Source: Xanthobacteraceae bacterium
Lineage (GTDB): Bacteria; Pseudomonadota; Alphaproteobacteria; Rhizobiales; Xanthobacteraceae
Assembly: GCA_030041005.1 (NCBI GenBank)
Contig: JASHOR010000084.1
Coordinates: 1-41,874 of the forward strand
Reading direction: 5' to 3'
Length of the DNA: 41,874 bases
Shown: piece by piece, positions 1 to 9,914 of the stretch
Layout of the letters: each line of letters opens with the position of its first letter
How positions within the stretch are numbered: position 1 is the first letter of the stretch
The notes under the pieces: model-generated
The model's database searches: none
The model's input: only the letters and a program-made list of their open reading frames with translations
What the model was told of the DNA's origin: nothing
Program-made: the position numbers and the translations under genes

Positions 1-37
1 TCAGAACAAAACTCGCAACAGCCGTCGCGGGGGACAT
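1..37 (-). CDS. 5' end of a gene downstream of mce (truncated by window; possibly DUF1467 protein)
   Basis: An ATG at 37-35 on the minus strand opens a frame reading MSPATAVASFVL that runs off the window edge. It starts 8 bases after the mce stop codon, so it would be the next gene of the same transcription unit. In related alphaproteobacteria a short two-helix membrane protein of the DUF1467 family often follows mce. The hydrophobic start fits that, but twelve residues are too few to assign it. No strong ribosome binding site is visible. The suggestion rests on gene order and is tentative. Confidence 0.35.
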   Translation of the reverse strand, partial: MSPATAVASFVL

Positions 38-45
38 GGCGGCAC

Positions 46-450
46 TTAGGCCTGTTCCAATTCGACCAGGGTGCCGGCGAAGTCCTTCGGGTGCAAGAAC
101 AGGACCGGCTTGCCATGCGCGCCGGTCTTCGGCTCGCCATCGCCGAGCACGCGCATTCCGGCCGCGCGGAGCGCATCGCGTGCGGCGCGGATGTCGGGCA
201 CTTCGTAGCAGAGGTGGTGCATGCCACCCTCCGGATTGCGCTCGAGGAACTTCGCGACCGGCGAGCCGGGGCCGAGCGGCTCCAGCAGTTCGACTTTCGT
301 GTTCGGCAAGGTGACGAACACCGTGGTGACGCCGTGCTCGGGCTGAGGCACCGCGTCGGAGACCCTTGCGCCCAAAATGTCGCGGTAGACGGCCGCCGCC
401 CTGTCAAGGTCGCTGACCGCGATGGCCACGTGATTGAGCCTGCCGATCAT
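46..450 (-). CDS. mce: methylmalonyl-CoA epimerase
   Basis: The 134-residue product is a glyoxalase-fold (vicinal oxygen chelate) protein. It interconverts (2R)- and (2S)-methylmalonyl-CoA in the propionyl-CoA to succinyl-CoA route. The start reads LNHVAIAVSDL, with the first metal-binding His at residue 7. Further conserved residues are Glu54 in KVELLEP, the His pair at 78-79 in GMHHLCYEV and Glu130 in GTLVELE, which together match the metal site of the family. The length is normal. An AGGAG sits about 9 bases before the ATG. It follows rnj by 122 bases on the same strand, and this birA-rnj-mce order downstream of nuoN is common in Hyphomicrobiales. Confidence 0.93.
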   Translation of the reverse strand: MIGRLNHVAIAVSDLDRAAAVYRDILGARVSDAVPQPEHGVTTVFVTLPNTKVELLEPLGPGSPVAKFLERNPEGGMHHLCYEVPDIRAARDALRAAGMRVLGDGEPKTGAHGKPVLFLHPKDFAGTLVELEQA

Positions 451-572
451 GCTTCGTCAACTCCTATGCGGCGCGACAAATGTGTATCGCGTGGCAAGAG
501 GCCGTGAGCCGAAGCCGACGCGAGCGGACGAGCCAACGCCACCGGTGTCGGCTTGGCTTGGCTCGCCGCATG

Positions 573-2240
573 CTACACCACGAGCACATGCACGTGGCAG
601 ATTGGCTTCTTGTTCCAGCGTTCGGCGATGGCCGAGCGCACCGCGCGCTGCACCGCCTCGGCCACCGAGTCCGGGTCGCGCCGACGCGGTTTCGGCAAGG
701 ATTGGAACGCCTCCTCGACTGATTGCCGTGCAATTTCGATCATCGCGGCACTGGCGACGTCGGTTTCCGGTACGCCGGTGAGTTCGATCTCGGGATCGGC
801 AACGAGGACGCCCCTGTCGCTCAATGCCAGCGCCACGCTGACCACGCCGGCAAAGCTCAAGCGGCGACGAGCAGCCACCGTGCGCGCTTCGGCATTAACC
901 AGGAGCGTGCCGTCCTTATAGAGCCGGCCCGCGGGAATTTCGTCGATGATCTCCGCCTTGCCGGGTGCCAAACGTACCAAGTCACCGTTGCGGCAGAGCA
1001 GAACCTGCGGAACTCCGGCTCGGCGGGCAAGTTCGGCATGTTCGGACAGGTGCAGCGGCTCGCCGTGGGCTGGGATGAGGACTTTGGGCCGCACCCAGCC
1101 GATCATGTCGAGCAACTCGCCGCGGCGCGGGTGGCCGGAGACGTGGACCAGATGCGTACGGTCGGTAATGACTTCGACACCCTGGGCGACGAGGCCGTTG
1201 ATGACGCGATCCACCGCCTTTTCGTTGCCGGGAATGGCGCGCGAGGAAAAGATCACGCGGTCGCCGCGCCCAAGCGTGACATCGGGGTGCTCGTCCTCGG
1301 CAATCCGAGAGAGCGCCGCACGCGGCTCGCCCTGGCTGCCCGTGCACAGCGCCAGGACTTTATCGGGCGGCAGATAGCCGTAACTCTCAGCACTGCGGAA
1401 ATCCTGCACCCCATCAAGGTAGCCGGTCTCGCGCGCGACCTGCACCACCCGCTCCATCGCCCGGCCGACCACGACCACTTCGCGGTCCGCAGCGCGTGCC
1501 GCATCAGCGACGGCGCGGATGCGGTCGACATGGGAAGCAAACGTCGTAACCGCGACACGGGCCGGCGCGCTGCGAACGAGTTCGGCCAGGGTCTTGGCCA
1601 CGTCCGCCTCCGAGGGCGAGCGGCCGTCGCGGATCGCATTGGTGGAATCACCGATGAGCGCGAGCACGCCCTGCTCGCCCAGCGCGGAAAGCCGGGCCGC
1701 ATCGGTGACCGAACCGACAAGCGGAGTAGGATCGATTTTCCAATCGCCGGTATGCACCACCGTCCCGACCGGCGTGCGGATGGCAAGCGCGTTCGATTCC
1801 GGGATCGAGTGCGCGACGCTGATGAGTTCGATGGCGAACGGACCGAGTCCGAACTTGCCCCGCAGCGGCACGACATTGACGGGAATTCGCGGCGCGCCCG
1901 GTTCGGCCGCGCGCTTGGCCTCGAACAGCGCAGCGGTGAACGGGGTCGCGTAGATCGGTACGTTCAGGCGCGGCCACAAATCGATCAGCGCGCCCATATG
2001 GTCCTCGTGACCGTGGGTGAGCACCAGACCGAGGATGTTCTTTCGTTCCTCGATCAGATAGCGGATGTCCGGCATGATCAGGTCGATGCCCGGCAAGTGC
2101 TCCTCGGCGGCGAAGGAGACCCCGCAATCGACCATGAGCCATTGTCGCCGACGGCCGTCTCCGACGCCGTAGATCGACAGATTCATGCCGATCTCGCCGA
2201 TGCCGCCCAACGCTGCAAAAACAAGCTCAGTCTGCGCCAT
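573..2240 (-). CDS. rnj: ribonuclease J
   Basis: The 555-residue product is an RNase J, a metallo-beta-lactamase/beta-CASP ribonuclease with 5'-3' exonuclease and endonuclease activity in mRNA decay and rRNA maturation. The zinc-binding HxHxDH motif is visible as LTHGHEDHMGAL (His76, His78, Asp80, His81). The N-terminus TELVFAALGGIGEIGMN is typical. I chose the internal ATG at 2240 because the family starts there; the 26 codons upstream read as basic nonsense and lie inside birA. The gene overlaps the 3' end of birA by 14 bases, which suggests translational coupling. Its place after nuoN-birA is a conserved alphaproteobacterial arrangement. Function is secure from motif and length. Confidence 0.95.
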   Translation of the reverse strand: MAQTELVFAALGGIGEIGMNLSIYGVGDGRRRQWLMVDCGVSFAAEEHLPGIDLIMPDIRYLIEERKNILGLVLTHGHEDHMGALIDLWPRLNVPIYATPFTAALFEAKRAAEPGAPRIPVNVVPLRGKFGLGPFAIELISVAHSIPESNALAIRTPVGTVVHTGDWKIDPTPLVGSVTDAARLSALGEQGVLALIGDSTNAIRDGRSPSEADVAKTLAELVRSAPARVAVTTFASHVDRIRAVADAARAADREVVVVGRAMERVVQVARETGYLDGVQDFRSAESYGYLPPDKVLALCTGSQGEPRAALSRIAEDEHPDVTLGRGDRVIFSSRAIPGNEKAVDRVINGLVAQGVEVITDRTHLVHVSGHPRRGELLDMIGWVRPKVLIPAHGEPLHLSEHAELARRAGVPQVLLCRNGDLVRLAPGKAEIIDEIPAGRLYKDGTLLVNAEARTVAARRRLSFAGVVSVALALSDRGVLVADPEIELTGVPETDVASAAMIEIARQSVEEAFQSLPKPRRRDPDSVAEAVQRAVRSAIAERWNKKPICHVHVLVV

Positions 2241-3048
2241 CAGTCCACGCTTGATCTTCGACCGGGCGCTGCGGCGGCCGGCCGCTGCCTGTGAGCGCAA
2301 ATACGTCTCCGGCCGCAATGGCCTCTATTGTGCCGTCGGCGAGCCGCAACAACAGGCGGCCGGAGGTATCGAGCGTTTCGCCGCGCCCGAGAACCTCCCG
2401 GCCAGGAAGCCTCACCCGCATCTCGCCGCCGAGCCCGTGGGCGCGCTCAAGCCACTCCGATCGAACAGCCGGAAATCCCTCACCGCGGCGCCACTGCCGC
2501 AGCCTCCGCGTCATGGATCCGGACAGCGCGAAGAACAGATCGTCGGCCGAAACTCCGGCGCTGGCGGCGGCGAGATCGGTCGCCGGATACGATGCTTGCG
2601 ACGGATGGTGCAGGCAATTGACCCCGATACCGATTGCGACGACGGGGCATTTGTCCTGCACCTGCCCTTCAATCAGAATGCCGGCCACCTTGGCGGCGGC
2701 GCAAAGCACATCGTTCGGCCATTTGAGCGCCAGCCTTTCACGCAGGTCGGGAGCGCAGTCGAGGATGGCGTCATGGACCGCAAGCGCCGCCACAAACGAC
2801 AATTCCGGCGCTTGGCACACCGGTCCGGGATCGATCAGCAACAGCGTGGCATGGAGGTTGCCGCGCGGTGAAATCCAGGCCCTGCCGCGCCGGCCGCGGC
2901 CGGCCGTTTGCACGCGAGCCGTCACCCACAGCGGTCGCGCGTCGCCGCCGTTCGTGGCGCAGGCGAGCGCCGTCGCATTGGTCGAGGCCAGCGTATCGTG
3001 CGTCACCAGGCGGTAACCGGCGGCAGCCGCGGCTGGGGCGAGGTCCAT
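2227..3048 (-). CDS. birA: biotin--[acetyl-CoA-carboxylase] ligase
   Basis: The 273-residue product attaches biotin to the biotin carboxyl carrier protein through biotinyl-AMP. The signature loop TAGRGRRGRAW spans about residues 48-58. The biotin-binding KWPNDV is at 109-114, followed by KVAGIL, which carries the conserved Lys120. There is no N-terminal helix-turn-helix, so this is the monofunctional class and not a repressor like E. coli BirA. The start at 3048 is chosen because its ATG shares one base with the TGA of nuoN (TGATG), a layout that favours translational coupling. A longer reading up to 3132 would lie inside nuoN. The gene overlaps rnj by 14 bases. Confidence 0.93.
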   Translation of the reverse strand: MDLAPAAAAAGYRLVTHDTLASTNATALACATNGGDARPLWVTARVQTAGRGRRGRAWISPRGNLHATLLLIDPGPVCQAPELSFVAALAVHDAILDCAPDLRERLALKWPNDVLCAAAKVAGILIEGQVQDKCPVVAIGIGVNCLHHPSQASYPATDLAAASAGVSADDLFFALSGSMTRRLRQWRRGEGFPAVRSEWLERAHGLGGEMRVRLPGREVLGRGETLDTSGRLLLRLADGTIEAIAAGDVFALTGSGRPPQRPVEDQAWTDGAD

Positions 3049-4481
3049 CAGAACAGAGACCGGGCGGCCGCGCTCGCTGCCTCGACCAGCGGTCCCGGAT
3101 AGACAAAGAACAGAAGGTTGAAGAGGCCGCAAATGCCAAGCACCACTCGCACCCCAATCGGCATCGCATAAAAGCCCTCGGCCGCTTCGTCGAAATACAT
3201 GATCTTGACGATGGCCAGGTAATAGTAGGCGCCGACCGCACTGGCGAGCACGCCGATCACCGCCAGGATGTAAAAGCCCGCCTGGATGGCGGCGAGGAAG
3301 ACGTAAAACTTGCCAAAGAAGCCGGCGAGCGGCGGCACTCCCGCCATCGAAAACAGCAGCATCGCCAGCACGAACGCCCTCATCGGGTGGGTGCGCGCGA
3401 GCCCGGCGAGTTGGTCGATCGATTCAACCATCCCGCCGCTTCGGCGCATCGACAGGATCACGGCGAACACGCCGAGCGTCATTGTGATGTAGATCGCCAT
3501 ATAGACGAGAACGCCCTGGACGCCTTGCGATGTGCCGGCGGCCAGCCCAACGAGAGCGAAGCCCATGTGGGCGATCGACGAATAGGCCATAAGCCGCTTG
3601 AAATTGCGCTGGCCGATGGCGGCGAATGAACCAAGCAGCATCGAGGCGACGGAGACGAAAACGACGATTTGCTGCCATTCCGAGGTGATGCCGGGAAAGG
3701 CCATCACCGCGCCGCGCACGAACATGGCGATACCGGACACCTTCACCGCGGCCGCAAAAAACGCGGTCACCGGGGTCGGCGCACCCTGGTAGACGTCCGG
3801 CGTCCACATATGGAACGGCACCGCGGAAACCTTGAAGCAGAAGCCGGCGAATAAAAATACCAGCCCAAAGATCAGCCCCACTCCGCCATGACTGGCGGCC
3901 TGCGCAATGCCAGTGAAGCTGACGGTGCCGGTGAAGCCGTAGATCAAAGAGGCGCCATAAAGCAGCATCCCGGACGACAACGCGCCGAGCACAAAATATT
4001 TCAGGCCCGCCTCGGTCGAACGCAGTTCGGTACGGTGGCTCGCGGCCACGACGTAAAGCGGCAGACTCATCAATTCGAGGCCGAGATAGAGCGCTATCAA
4101 GTCGGCAGCCGAGATCAGCATGAGCATGCCGAGCGTCGACAGCACAATGAGCACGGAGTATTCGAAGTGCTGCTGCCGTTCGCGCTTGGTGTAATCGAGC
4201 GACATGGCGATGGCGGCGGCGGACCCGATCAGCGCCAGGATTTTCAAAAAGCGGGCGAAATCATCGACCACGAAGCTGCCGCCGAAGCTGGTGAGCCGAC
4301 CCGCCGGCAGTGCCAGAAGGATGGCGCCGGCAATCACGAGCAGCGCGATTGCCGAGAAGTCGACGACCTGCACGGTCAGGTTGCCGCGAAATGCGCCGAC
4401 CATCAGCAGCGCCATGGCGCCCAGCCCCAGCACGATCTCCGGCAGCAGCGGAACGAAGGCGGGAAGCTGTACAGCGGTCAT
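3048..4481 (-). CDS. nuoN: NADH-quinone oxidoreductase subunit N
   Basis: The 477-residue polytopic membrane protein is one of three antiporter-like proton-pumping subunits of complex I. About fourteen hydrophobic helices are evident. Family motifs include [13 protein letters not shown], with the conserved Glu of TM5, and [10 protein letters not shown] around the broken helix. It lies 4 bases after nuoM and its stop codon overlaps the birA start. It is the last nuo gene in the cluster. The start at the MTAVQLPAF Met gives the usual length. Confidence 0.96.
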   Translation of the reverse strand: MTAVQLPAFVPLLPEIVLGLGAMALLMVGAFRGNLTVQVVDFSAIALLVIAGAILLALPAGRLTSFGGSFVVDDFARFLKILALIGSAAAIAMSLDYTKRERQQHFEYSVLIVLSTLGMLMLISAADLIALYLGLELMSLPLYVVAASHRTELRSTEAGLKYFVLGALSSGMLLYGASLIYGFTGTVSFTGIAQAASHGGVGLIFGLVFLFAGFCFKVSAVPFHMWTPDVYQGAPTPVTAFFAAAVKVSGIAMFVRGAVMAFPGITSEWQQIVVFVSVASMLLGSFAAIGQRNFKRLMAYSSIAHMGFALVGLAAGTSQGVQGVLVYMAIYITMTLGVFAVILSMRRSGGMVESIDQLAGLARTHPMRAFVLAMLLFSMAGVPPLAGFFGKFYVFLAAIQAGFYILAVIGVLASAVGAYYYLAIVKIMYFDEAAEGFYAMPIGVRVVLGICGLFNLLFFVYPGPLVEAASAAARSLF

Positions 4482-4485
4482 CGCC

Positions 4486-5991
4486 TTACCTCGTCAAAGC
4501 CGCTGCTTGCACGCTGCCCAGCGCATGGTGGTAGTTGTCGATCAATTGTGTCACCGATGCCGCCGAGAAGTCGAGCACGGGCTTCGGATATACGCCGATC
4601 AAGATTGTCACGATCACGAGCGGCGCGAGCACGGTGATCTCGCGCCAACCGAGGTCCCTGATCCATCGCAGGCTCGGCTTCTCCAGTTTGCCGAAGATCA
4701 CCTTGCGATAGAGCCACAGCATGTAAGCGGCGGACAGGATGCTGCCGAGCGCCGCCAGCGTTGCGACCCAATTGTTGACGCGGAAGGTGCCGATCAGCGT
4801 CAGAAACTCGCCGACAAACCCCGATGTGCCCGGCAGACCGATATTGGCCAATGAAAACACCATGAACACGAAGGCATAAAGCGGCATGCGGTTGACCAGC
4901 CCGCCAAAGATCGAAATCTCATGTGTGTGCATTCGGTCGTAGACCACGCCGACGCAAAGGAACAATGCTGCCGAAACAATGCCATGCGAGAGCATTTGAA
5001 AAATGCCGCCGGAGACGCCCTGCGCGGTGACCGCGAATATGCCCATGGTGACGAAGCCCATGTGCGCCACCGACGAATAGGCGATGAGCTTCTTCATATC
5101 CTCCTGCATCAGGGCGACGAGTGAGGTGTAGATGATGGCCACGACCGAGAGCGCATAAATCAACGGCGCCAGTTGCTGCGAGGCTTCGGGAAACATCGGC
5201 AGGGAGAAACGCAGGAAGCCGTAGCCACCGAACTTCAAGAGGATAGCCGCCAGAATCACCGAGCCGGATGTCGGCGCTTCGACGTGAGCGTCCGGGAGCC
5301 AGGTATGGACCGGCCACATCGGCATTTTGACGGCGAACGAGGCGAGGAAGGCGAACCAGGCCCAGGTCTGCAGCGTACGCGGAAAGGAGTGATGCAGCAG
5401 CGTCGGGATATCGGTAGTGCCGGCCTGCCAATACATCGCCATGATGGCGAGCAGCATCAGTACCGAGCCGGCAAACGTGTAGAGGAAGAACTTGAAGCTC
5501 GAATAGACGCGACGCGGGCCGCCCCATACGCCGATGATCAGAAACATCGGGATCAGACTTCCCTCGAAGAACAGATAGAACAGGACAAGATCGAGGGCGC
5601 AGAAGCTGCCGACCATCAGCGTCTCGAGAACCAGGAAGGCGATCATAAAACCGCGGACGCCGCGCTGGATCACGGTCCAGCTCGCAAGAATCGCGATCGG
5701 CATTATCGCGGTGGTCAGGATCACGAAAGGAAGCGAAATGCCGTCGACACCCAAGGAATAATTGATCGCGCCGCCGAGCCACGGCTCTTTTTCGACAAAC
5801 TGAAAGTCCGCAGTCGAGGTATCAAACCGCCACACGAGGATGAGCGAAATCGCAAACGTGATCAGCGTCGTCCACAGCGCCACCCAGCGTGCATTGCGTG
5901 CGCCCGCTTCGTCGTTGCGCAGGAAAGCGATGAACAGCGCGCCGACGATCGGCAGGAAGACGACGACGGAGAGGATCGGCCAGCTCGTCAT
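4486..5991 (-). CDS. nuoM: NADH-quinone oxidoreductase subunit M
   Basis: The 501-residue product is the second antiporter-like membrane subunit of complex I. It shows about fourteen transmembrane helices, the [17 protein letters not shown] segment with the conserved Glu of TM5, the [20 protein letters not shown] segment and [10 protein letters not shown]. Length is normal for the family. Its ATG overlaps the TGA of nuoL by four bases (ATGA at 5988-5991), so the two genes are probably translationally coupled. It sits in the conserved nuoL-M-N order. Confidence 0.97.
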   Translation of the reverse strand: MTSWPILSVVVFLPIVGALFIAFLRNDEAGARNARWVALWTTLITFAISLILVWRFDTSTADFQFVEKEPWLGGAINYSLGVDGISLPFVILTTAIMPIAILASWTVIQRGVRGFMIAFLVLETLMVGSFCALDLVLFYLFFEGSLIPMFLIIGVWGGPRRVYSSFKFFLYTFAGSVLMLLAIMAMYWQAGTTDIPTLLHHSFPRTLQTWAWFAFLASFAVKMPMWPVHTWLPDAHVEAPTSGSVILAAILLKFGGYGFLRFSLPMFPEASQQLAPLIYALSVVAIIYTSLVALMQEDMKKLIAYSSVAHMGFVTMGIFAVTAQGVSGGIFQMLSHGIVSAALFLCVGVVYDRMHTHEISIFGGLVNRMPLYAFVFMVFSLANIGLPGTSGFVGEFLTLIGTFRVNNWVATLAALGSILSAAYMLWLYRKVIFGKLEKPSLRWIRDLGWREITVLAPLVIVTILIGVYPKPVLDFSAASVTQLIDNYHHALGSVQAAALTR

Positions 5992-8084
5992 CCGTGTCCT
6001 CCCACGAACATGAACCAGGTGAAGAAGGCGGCGACGCCGATCAGCATGGCGAAGGCGTAATGATAGAGGTAGCCGGTCTGCAGGCGGATGACGTTACGCG
6101 TCACATCGAGCACGCGCGCGGAAACGCCGTCGGGACCGAAGCCGTCAATGATGAAGCCGTCGCCGCCCTTCCAAAGCAGCCGGCCGAGCCGCATCGCCGG
6201 GCGGACGAAGAGAAAGTCGTAGATCTCGTCAAAGTACCATTTGTTCAGGAGGAACTGGTAGAGCACGTATTGCTGGCGGGCCAGTTCTTCGGGCAGATCG
6301 GGCCGGCGGATGTAAAATACCCAGGCGACCAGGAAGCCGACGATCATCATGACGGTCGGCATGATCGAGAGCGCGAGCGGCAGTTTCTCGGCGTTCTCGA
6401 ACAGTCCGTTTGCCGTGCCGAGACTGAGCGCCCCGTGGAAGAATGTATCGGCGCCGTGGCCGGTGAATATGGCGAGCGCCGGATAGCCCGCGGCGATCGA
6501 CCCGATGGCGAGCACGACGAGCGGCACCAACATCGTCTTCGGCGTCTCGTGCGCCGCTTCGTAATGTTCGCGGTCGTGCGGCTCGCCGTGAAACGTCTTG
6601 AAGATCAGCCGCCAGGAATAGAACGCGGTCAACGCCACCGCAACCAGCGCCATGACAAAGCCGTAGGCCGCCATCGGGTGATTGCTGACCAGCGCCGCCT
6701 CGATGATCGCGTCCTTGGAAAAATATCCGGCGGTGAATGGAAAGCCGGTCAGCGCCAGCGTGCCGATGACCATGGTCACGTAGGTAACCGGCAGCTTGCG
6801 CCAAAGGCCGCCCATGTGCCTCGTGTCCTGCTCATGGTGCATGGCGATGATGACCGAGCCGGAGCACAGAAAAAGCAGCGCTTTGAAGAAAGCGTGGGTG
6901 AACAGATGAAACATGCCGATCGAATAGGCGCCCACTCCCATCGCCACGAACATGTAGCCAAGCTGGGAACACGTCGAATAGGCGATGATGCGCTTGATAT
7001 CGTTTTGCACCAGCGCGACCGTGCCTGCGAACACCGCCGTGGTCCCGCCGATGAAAACGACGAATGCCGATGCCCCCGGTGAGAGCGCAAACAGCGGTGA
7101 CAAGCGTGCCACCATGAACACGCCGGCGGTCACCATCGTCGCGGCGTGGATCAGGGCGGAGACCGGAGTCGGCCCCTCCATGGCGTCCGGCAGCCAGGTG
7201 TGCAGCAGAAACTGCGCCGACTTGCCCATGGCGCCCATGAACAGCAGCAGGCACACCACCGTGAGGGCGTTGGCGTCAAAGCTCAGAAAATGAAAGCTCT
7301 TGCCGGCGAGCGCCGGCGCCTGAGAGAAAATGGTGTCGAAATCGACCGCCCCGGTGAGGAAGAAAACGGCAAATATGCCGAGCGAAAAGCCGAAATCGCC
7401 GACCCGGTTGACGACGAAGGCCTTGATGGCGGCGGCGTTCGCCTCGGGCTTGTAGTACCAGAACCCGATCAGCAAATAGCTCGCCAGACCGACGCCTTCC
7501 CAGCCGAAGAACAGTTGCACCAGATTGTCGGACGTCACCAGCATCAACATGGCGAAGGTGAAGAACGACAGATAGGAGAAGAAGCGTGGACGATAAGGAT
7601 CGTCGCTCATGTAGCCGATCGAATAAAGGTGAACCAGCGAAGAGATGGTCGTGACCACCACCAGCATCACCGCGGTCAGCGAGTCGATGCGCAATGCCCA
7701 ATCCGAGTGCAGATCGGCGAAGGTAATGTAGGTGAAGAGCGTTACGCGGGCTTGGTGTCCGGCAATACCGACGTAGTAGAAGGCGTACCAGGACAGCAGG
7801 CAGGAAATCCCGAGCAGTGTCGTGGTGATGAGACCGGCGGCCTGCGAACCCGCGGCTGGCGGCTCGGCCGGCGGCTCTTCGGCGTGGGTGTTGGCAAAGG
7901 CGGCATGCGCCTGGTGCGGCGAAGGCGCCGCGCTCGCATGGCTTTCCTGAACCAGCGGCGCAGCATGATCGTCGTGCGGCGGTGGCGGATCCTCGCCCGG
8001 GAAGCGATTGCGCGCACCGATCAGCGCGATAGCGGCGGCGATGAGCGAGCCAATCAGCGGCAGCGCGACGATGGCTTCATACAT
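5988..8084 (-). CDS. nuoL: NADH-quinone oxidoreductase subunit L
   Basis: The 698-residue product is the distal antiporter-like subunit of complex I, with the long lateral amphipathic helix expected near the C-terminus. Core motifs are present: [37 protein letters not shown] and [14 protein letters not shown]. It is longer than E. coli NuoL mainly because about 53 residues rich in Pro, Ala and His (roughly 28-80) lie between the first and second hydrophobic helices. From memory, Bradyrhizobium NuoL has a similar His-rich loop, so this may be a lineage trait. A 117-base gap, the largest within the nuo genes, separates it from nuoK. Confidence 0.97.
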   Translation of the reverse strand: MYEAIVALPLIGSLIAAAIALIGARNRFPGEDPPPPHDDHAAPLVQESHASAAPSPHQAHAAFANTHAEEPPAEPPAAGSQAAGLITTTLLGISCLLSWYAFYYVGIAGHQARVTLFTYITFADLHSDWALRIDSLTAVMLVVVTTISSLVHLYSIGYMSDDPYRPRFFSYLSFFTFAMLMLVTSDNLVQLFFGWEGVGLASYLLIGFWYYKPEANAAAIKAFVVNRVGDFGFSLGIFAVFFLTGAVDFDTIFSQAPALAGKSFHFLSFDANALTVVCLLLFMGAMGKSAQFLLHTWLPDAMEGPTPVSALIHAATMVTAGVFMVARLSPLFALSPGASAFVVFIGGTTAVFAGTVALVQNDIKRIIAYSTCSQLGYMFVAMGVGAYSIGMFHLFTHAFFKALLFLCSGSVIIAMHHEQDTRHMGGLWRKLPVTYVTMVIGTLALTGFPFTAGYFSKDAIIEAALVSNHPMAAYGFVMALVAVALTAFYSWRLIFKTFHGEPHDREHYEAAHETPKTMLVPLVVLAIGSIAAGYPALAIFTGHGADTFFHGALSLGTANGLFENAEKLPLALSIMPTVMMIVGFLVAWVFYIRRPDLPEELARQQYVLYQFLLNKWYFDEIYDFLFVRPAMRLGRLLWKGGDGFIIDGFGPDGVSARVLDVTRNVIRLQTGYLYHYAFAMLIGVAAFFTWFMFVGGHG

Positions 8085-8201
8085 GCCGCTGTCCCCGTTC
8101 CCACCCGCCCTCTGGCCGACGATCCCCTTGCAGCCAATGCGCGTCGGCTGTTTTCGCGCCGCGTGCGGCCGGCGCGACGTCGTTTACAGCGAACATCCCC
8201 C

Positions 8202-8510
8202 TCAGCCTTTCATCAGATTGATGTCTTCGACCGCGATCGAGCCGCGGTTACGGAAATAAGCGACGAGGATGGCGAGCCCGATGGCAGATTCGGCCGCGGC
8301 GACCGTGAGCACGATCAAAGCATAGACCTGCCCAACGATGTCGCCGAGAAAGCTGGAGAAAGCCACCAGGTTGATGTTGACCGCGAGCAGAATAAGCTCG
8401 ATCGACATCAGGATGATGATGACGTTCTTGCGATTGAGAAAAATGCCGAAGATCCCCAGCGTGAACAGGATGGCGGCAACAGAAAGATAATGACCAAGCC
8501 CGATGATCAT
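8202..8510 (-). CDS. nuoK: NADH-quinone oxidoreductase subunit K
   Basis: The 102-residue product is a three-helix membrane subunit of complex I (ND4L homologue). It begins [19 protein letters not shown] and holds [13 protein letters not shown], with the conserved membrane Glu of TM2, and a second conserved Glu in [10 protein letters not shown] of TM3. The ATG at 8510 overlaps the nuoJ stop codon as ATGA. An open frame extends upstream to 8777, but that part is antiparallel nonsense within nuoJ, and the standard length supports the internal start. Confidence 0.96.
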   Translation of the reverse strand: MIIGLGHYLSVAAILFTLGIFGIFLNRKNVIIILMSIELILLAVNINLVAFSSFLGDIVGQVYALIVLTVAAAESAIGLAILVAYFRNRGSIAVEDINLMKG

Positions 8511-9112
8511 GACAGCCCCTGCCCCGGCTTGACTTTGACCAGCTCGATTGCGCTCGTCGTTCGTCGCGCCACTTGTTCGGCGATGTTCTGCCGCCGCACG
8601 TTCGGCTTGTGTTGCAGCGTCATGACGATGGCGCCGATCATGGCGACAAGCAGGATGACGCCGGCGGCTTCGAAGAAGTAGACGTAGCGGGTGTAGAGTA
8701 CGAGCCCGATCGCCTGCGTGTTGGTCATGCTTGCCGAAGCCGAACCGGCGTGACCCACTCCGGGCGCGATCGCCCAACCGCCGACCACGAGCAGAAGCTC
8801 GACCAGCAGAACCGCCCCGACCAGGGCGCCGATCGGTAGGTAATTGAGAAAGCCCTGGCGCAACTCAGTGAAATCGACATCGAGCATCATCACCACGAAC
8901 AGGAACAGTACGGCAACCGCGCCGACATAGACGATGATCAAAATCATCGCCAGAAATTCGGCGCCGAGCAGCACGAACAATCCGGCGGCGTTCACAAAGG
9001 CGAGGATGAGGAAGAGCACCGAATGCACCGGGTTGCGCGCGGAGATGACCATCACCGCGGAGGCGACGCAGATGCCGGCGAACAGATAGAAGAAAATGGC
9101 GTTGACGATCAT
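8507..9112 (-). CDS. nuoJ: NADH-quinone oxidoreductase subunit J
   Basis: The 201-residue product has five predicted transmembrane helices and is the ND6 homologue of complex I. The pi-bulge helix segment [16 protein letters not shown] is clear near residue 60. The start [19 protein letters not shown] is typical. It overlaps nuoK by four bases and follows nuoI by 12 bases. Size and position in the operon agree with the family. Confidence 0.96.
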   Translation of the reverse strand: MIVNAIFFYLFAGICVASAVMVISARNPVHSVLFLILAFVNAAGLFVLLGAEFLAMILIIVYVGAVAVLFLFVVMMLDVDFTELRQGFLNYLPIGALVGAVLLVELLLVVGGWAIAPGVGHAGSASASMTNTQAIGLVLYTRYVYFFEAAGVILLVAMIGAIVMTLQHKPNVRRQNIAEQVARRTTSAIELVKVKPGQGLS

Positions 9113-9124
9113 TCGGCTGCAAGC

Positions 9125-9613
9125 TCAGCGGTAGGGCGCATCGAGCGCGATGTTCCTGGCCAATTCGCGCTCCCAGCGGTCGCCGTTCGCCAAAAGGCGC
9201 TCCTTGTCGTAATAAAGCTCCTCGCGCGTTTCGGCGGCGAATTCGAAATTCGGTCCCTCGACGATGGCATCGACCGGACACGCTTCCTGGCACAGCCCGC
9301 AATAGATGCACTTGACCATATCGATGTCGTAGCGCGTGGTGCGGCGGGTGCCGTCGTTGCGCCGCGGGCCGGCCTCGATGGTGATCGCCTGCGCCGGGCA
9401 GATCGCCTCGCACAGCTTGCAGGCGATGCAGCGCTCCTCGCCGTTGGGATAGCGCCGCAGCGCATGCTCGCCGCGAAAGCGCGGCGACAGCACGCCCTTC
9501 TCGAACGGGTAATTCAACGTTGCCTTCGGCTTGAAGAAGTAGCGCATCGACAGCACAAAGGCCTGCGCGAATTCCTTCAGAAACAGCGAGCGGGCGGCTT
9601 GATCGAGTTTCAT
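9125..9613 (-). CDS. nuoI: NADH-quinone oxidoreductase subunit I (2x[4Fe-4S])
   Basis: The 162-residue product carries the two tetranuclear clusters N6a and N6b that pass electrons towards cluster N2 in the peripheral arm of complex I. Two ferredoxin motifs are visible: [12 protein letters not shown] (Cys62, 65, 68, 72) and [12 protein letters not shown] (Cys102, 105, 108, 112). The N-terminal amphipathic part and overall length match alphaproteobacterial and mitochondrial TYKY proteins. The gene follows the 88-residue membrane protein by 22 bases. Confidence 0.97.
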   Translation of the reverse strand: MKLDQAARSLFLKEFAQAFVLSMRYFFKPKATLNYPFEKGVLSPRFRGEHALRRYPNGEERCIACKLCEAICPAQAITIEAGPRRNDGTRRTTRYDIDMVKCIYCGLCQEACPVDAIVEGPNFEFAAETREELYYDKERLLANGDRWERELARNIALDAPYR

Positions 9614-9635
9614 CGCAAAACACCTCGCATGCGGC

Positions 9636-9902
9636 CTAGCGCAACGGCGGCAGAGCGCCGGGCCCGCCGATCGCTTTGCCGATCCAATAGCCCAAGGTGG
9701 CGAGGATGGCGATGTCTAGACCCAGGATCAAACGCCGCATGATCGACAGCTTCTCCTCGAATTCGTCGCGTTGTTCAAGCGACGCCGGACCGTTCTGCGT
9801 CCGCTTGCGCCGGTCGAGCAGACGAATCGCCGGCACGTAAATGGCAACCGCAACAATCGTCCCCACGAGCGCGCCAATCCAGGCCGGCAGCGAATATTCC
9901 AT
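9636..9902 (-). CDS. small two-helix membrane protein inside the nuo operon
   Basis: This 88-residue protein has no family that I recognise. Residues about 6-28 and 60-80 are hydrophobic helices. Between them lies a charged stretch containing [13 protein letters not shown], which could form a short helix. The C-terminus is Gly/Pro-rich. It lies 12 bases after nuoH and 22 bases before nuoI, all on the minus strand, so it is co-transcribed with complex I genes. It is not one of the fourteen core subunits. It could be a lineage-specific accessory or assembly factor, or a protein without a link to complex I. Only the position supports a link. Codon use looks like that of its neighbours. Confidence 0.8.
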   Translation of the reverse strand: MEYSLPAWIGALVGTIVAVAIYVPAIRLLDRRKRTQNGPASLEQRDEFEEKLSIMRRLILGLDIAILATLGYWIGKAIGGPGALPPLR

Positions 9903-9914
9903 GCTCCGCTCCGT

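Noticed and set aside
723-2294. Long open frame of 523 codons on the plus strand opposite rnj
   Set aside because: It is the antisense shadow of rnj, with the Arg/Asp/His-rich composition typical of such frames in GC-rich DNA and no family features.
7146-8681. Open frame of 511 codons on the plus strand opposite nuoL, nuoK and nuoJ
   Set aside because: It crosses three well-supported minus-strand genes and encodes a charged low-complexity sequence without motifs.
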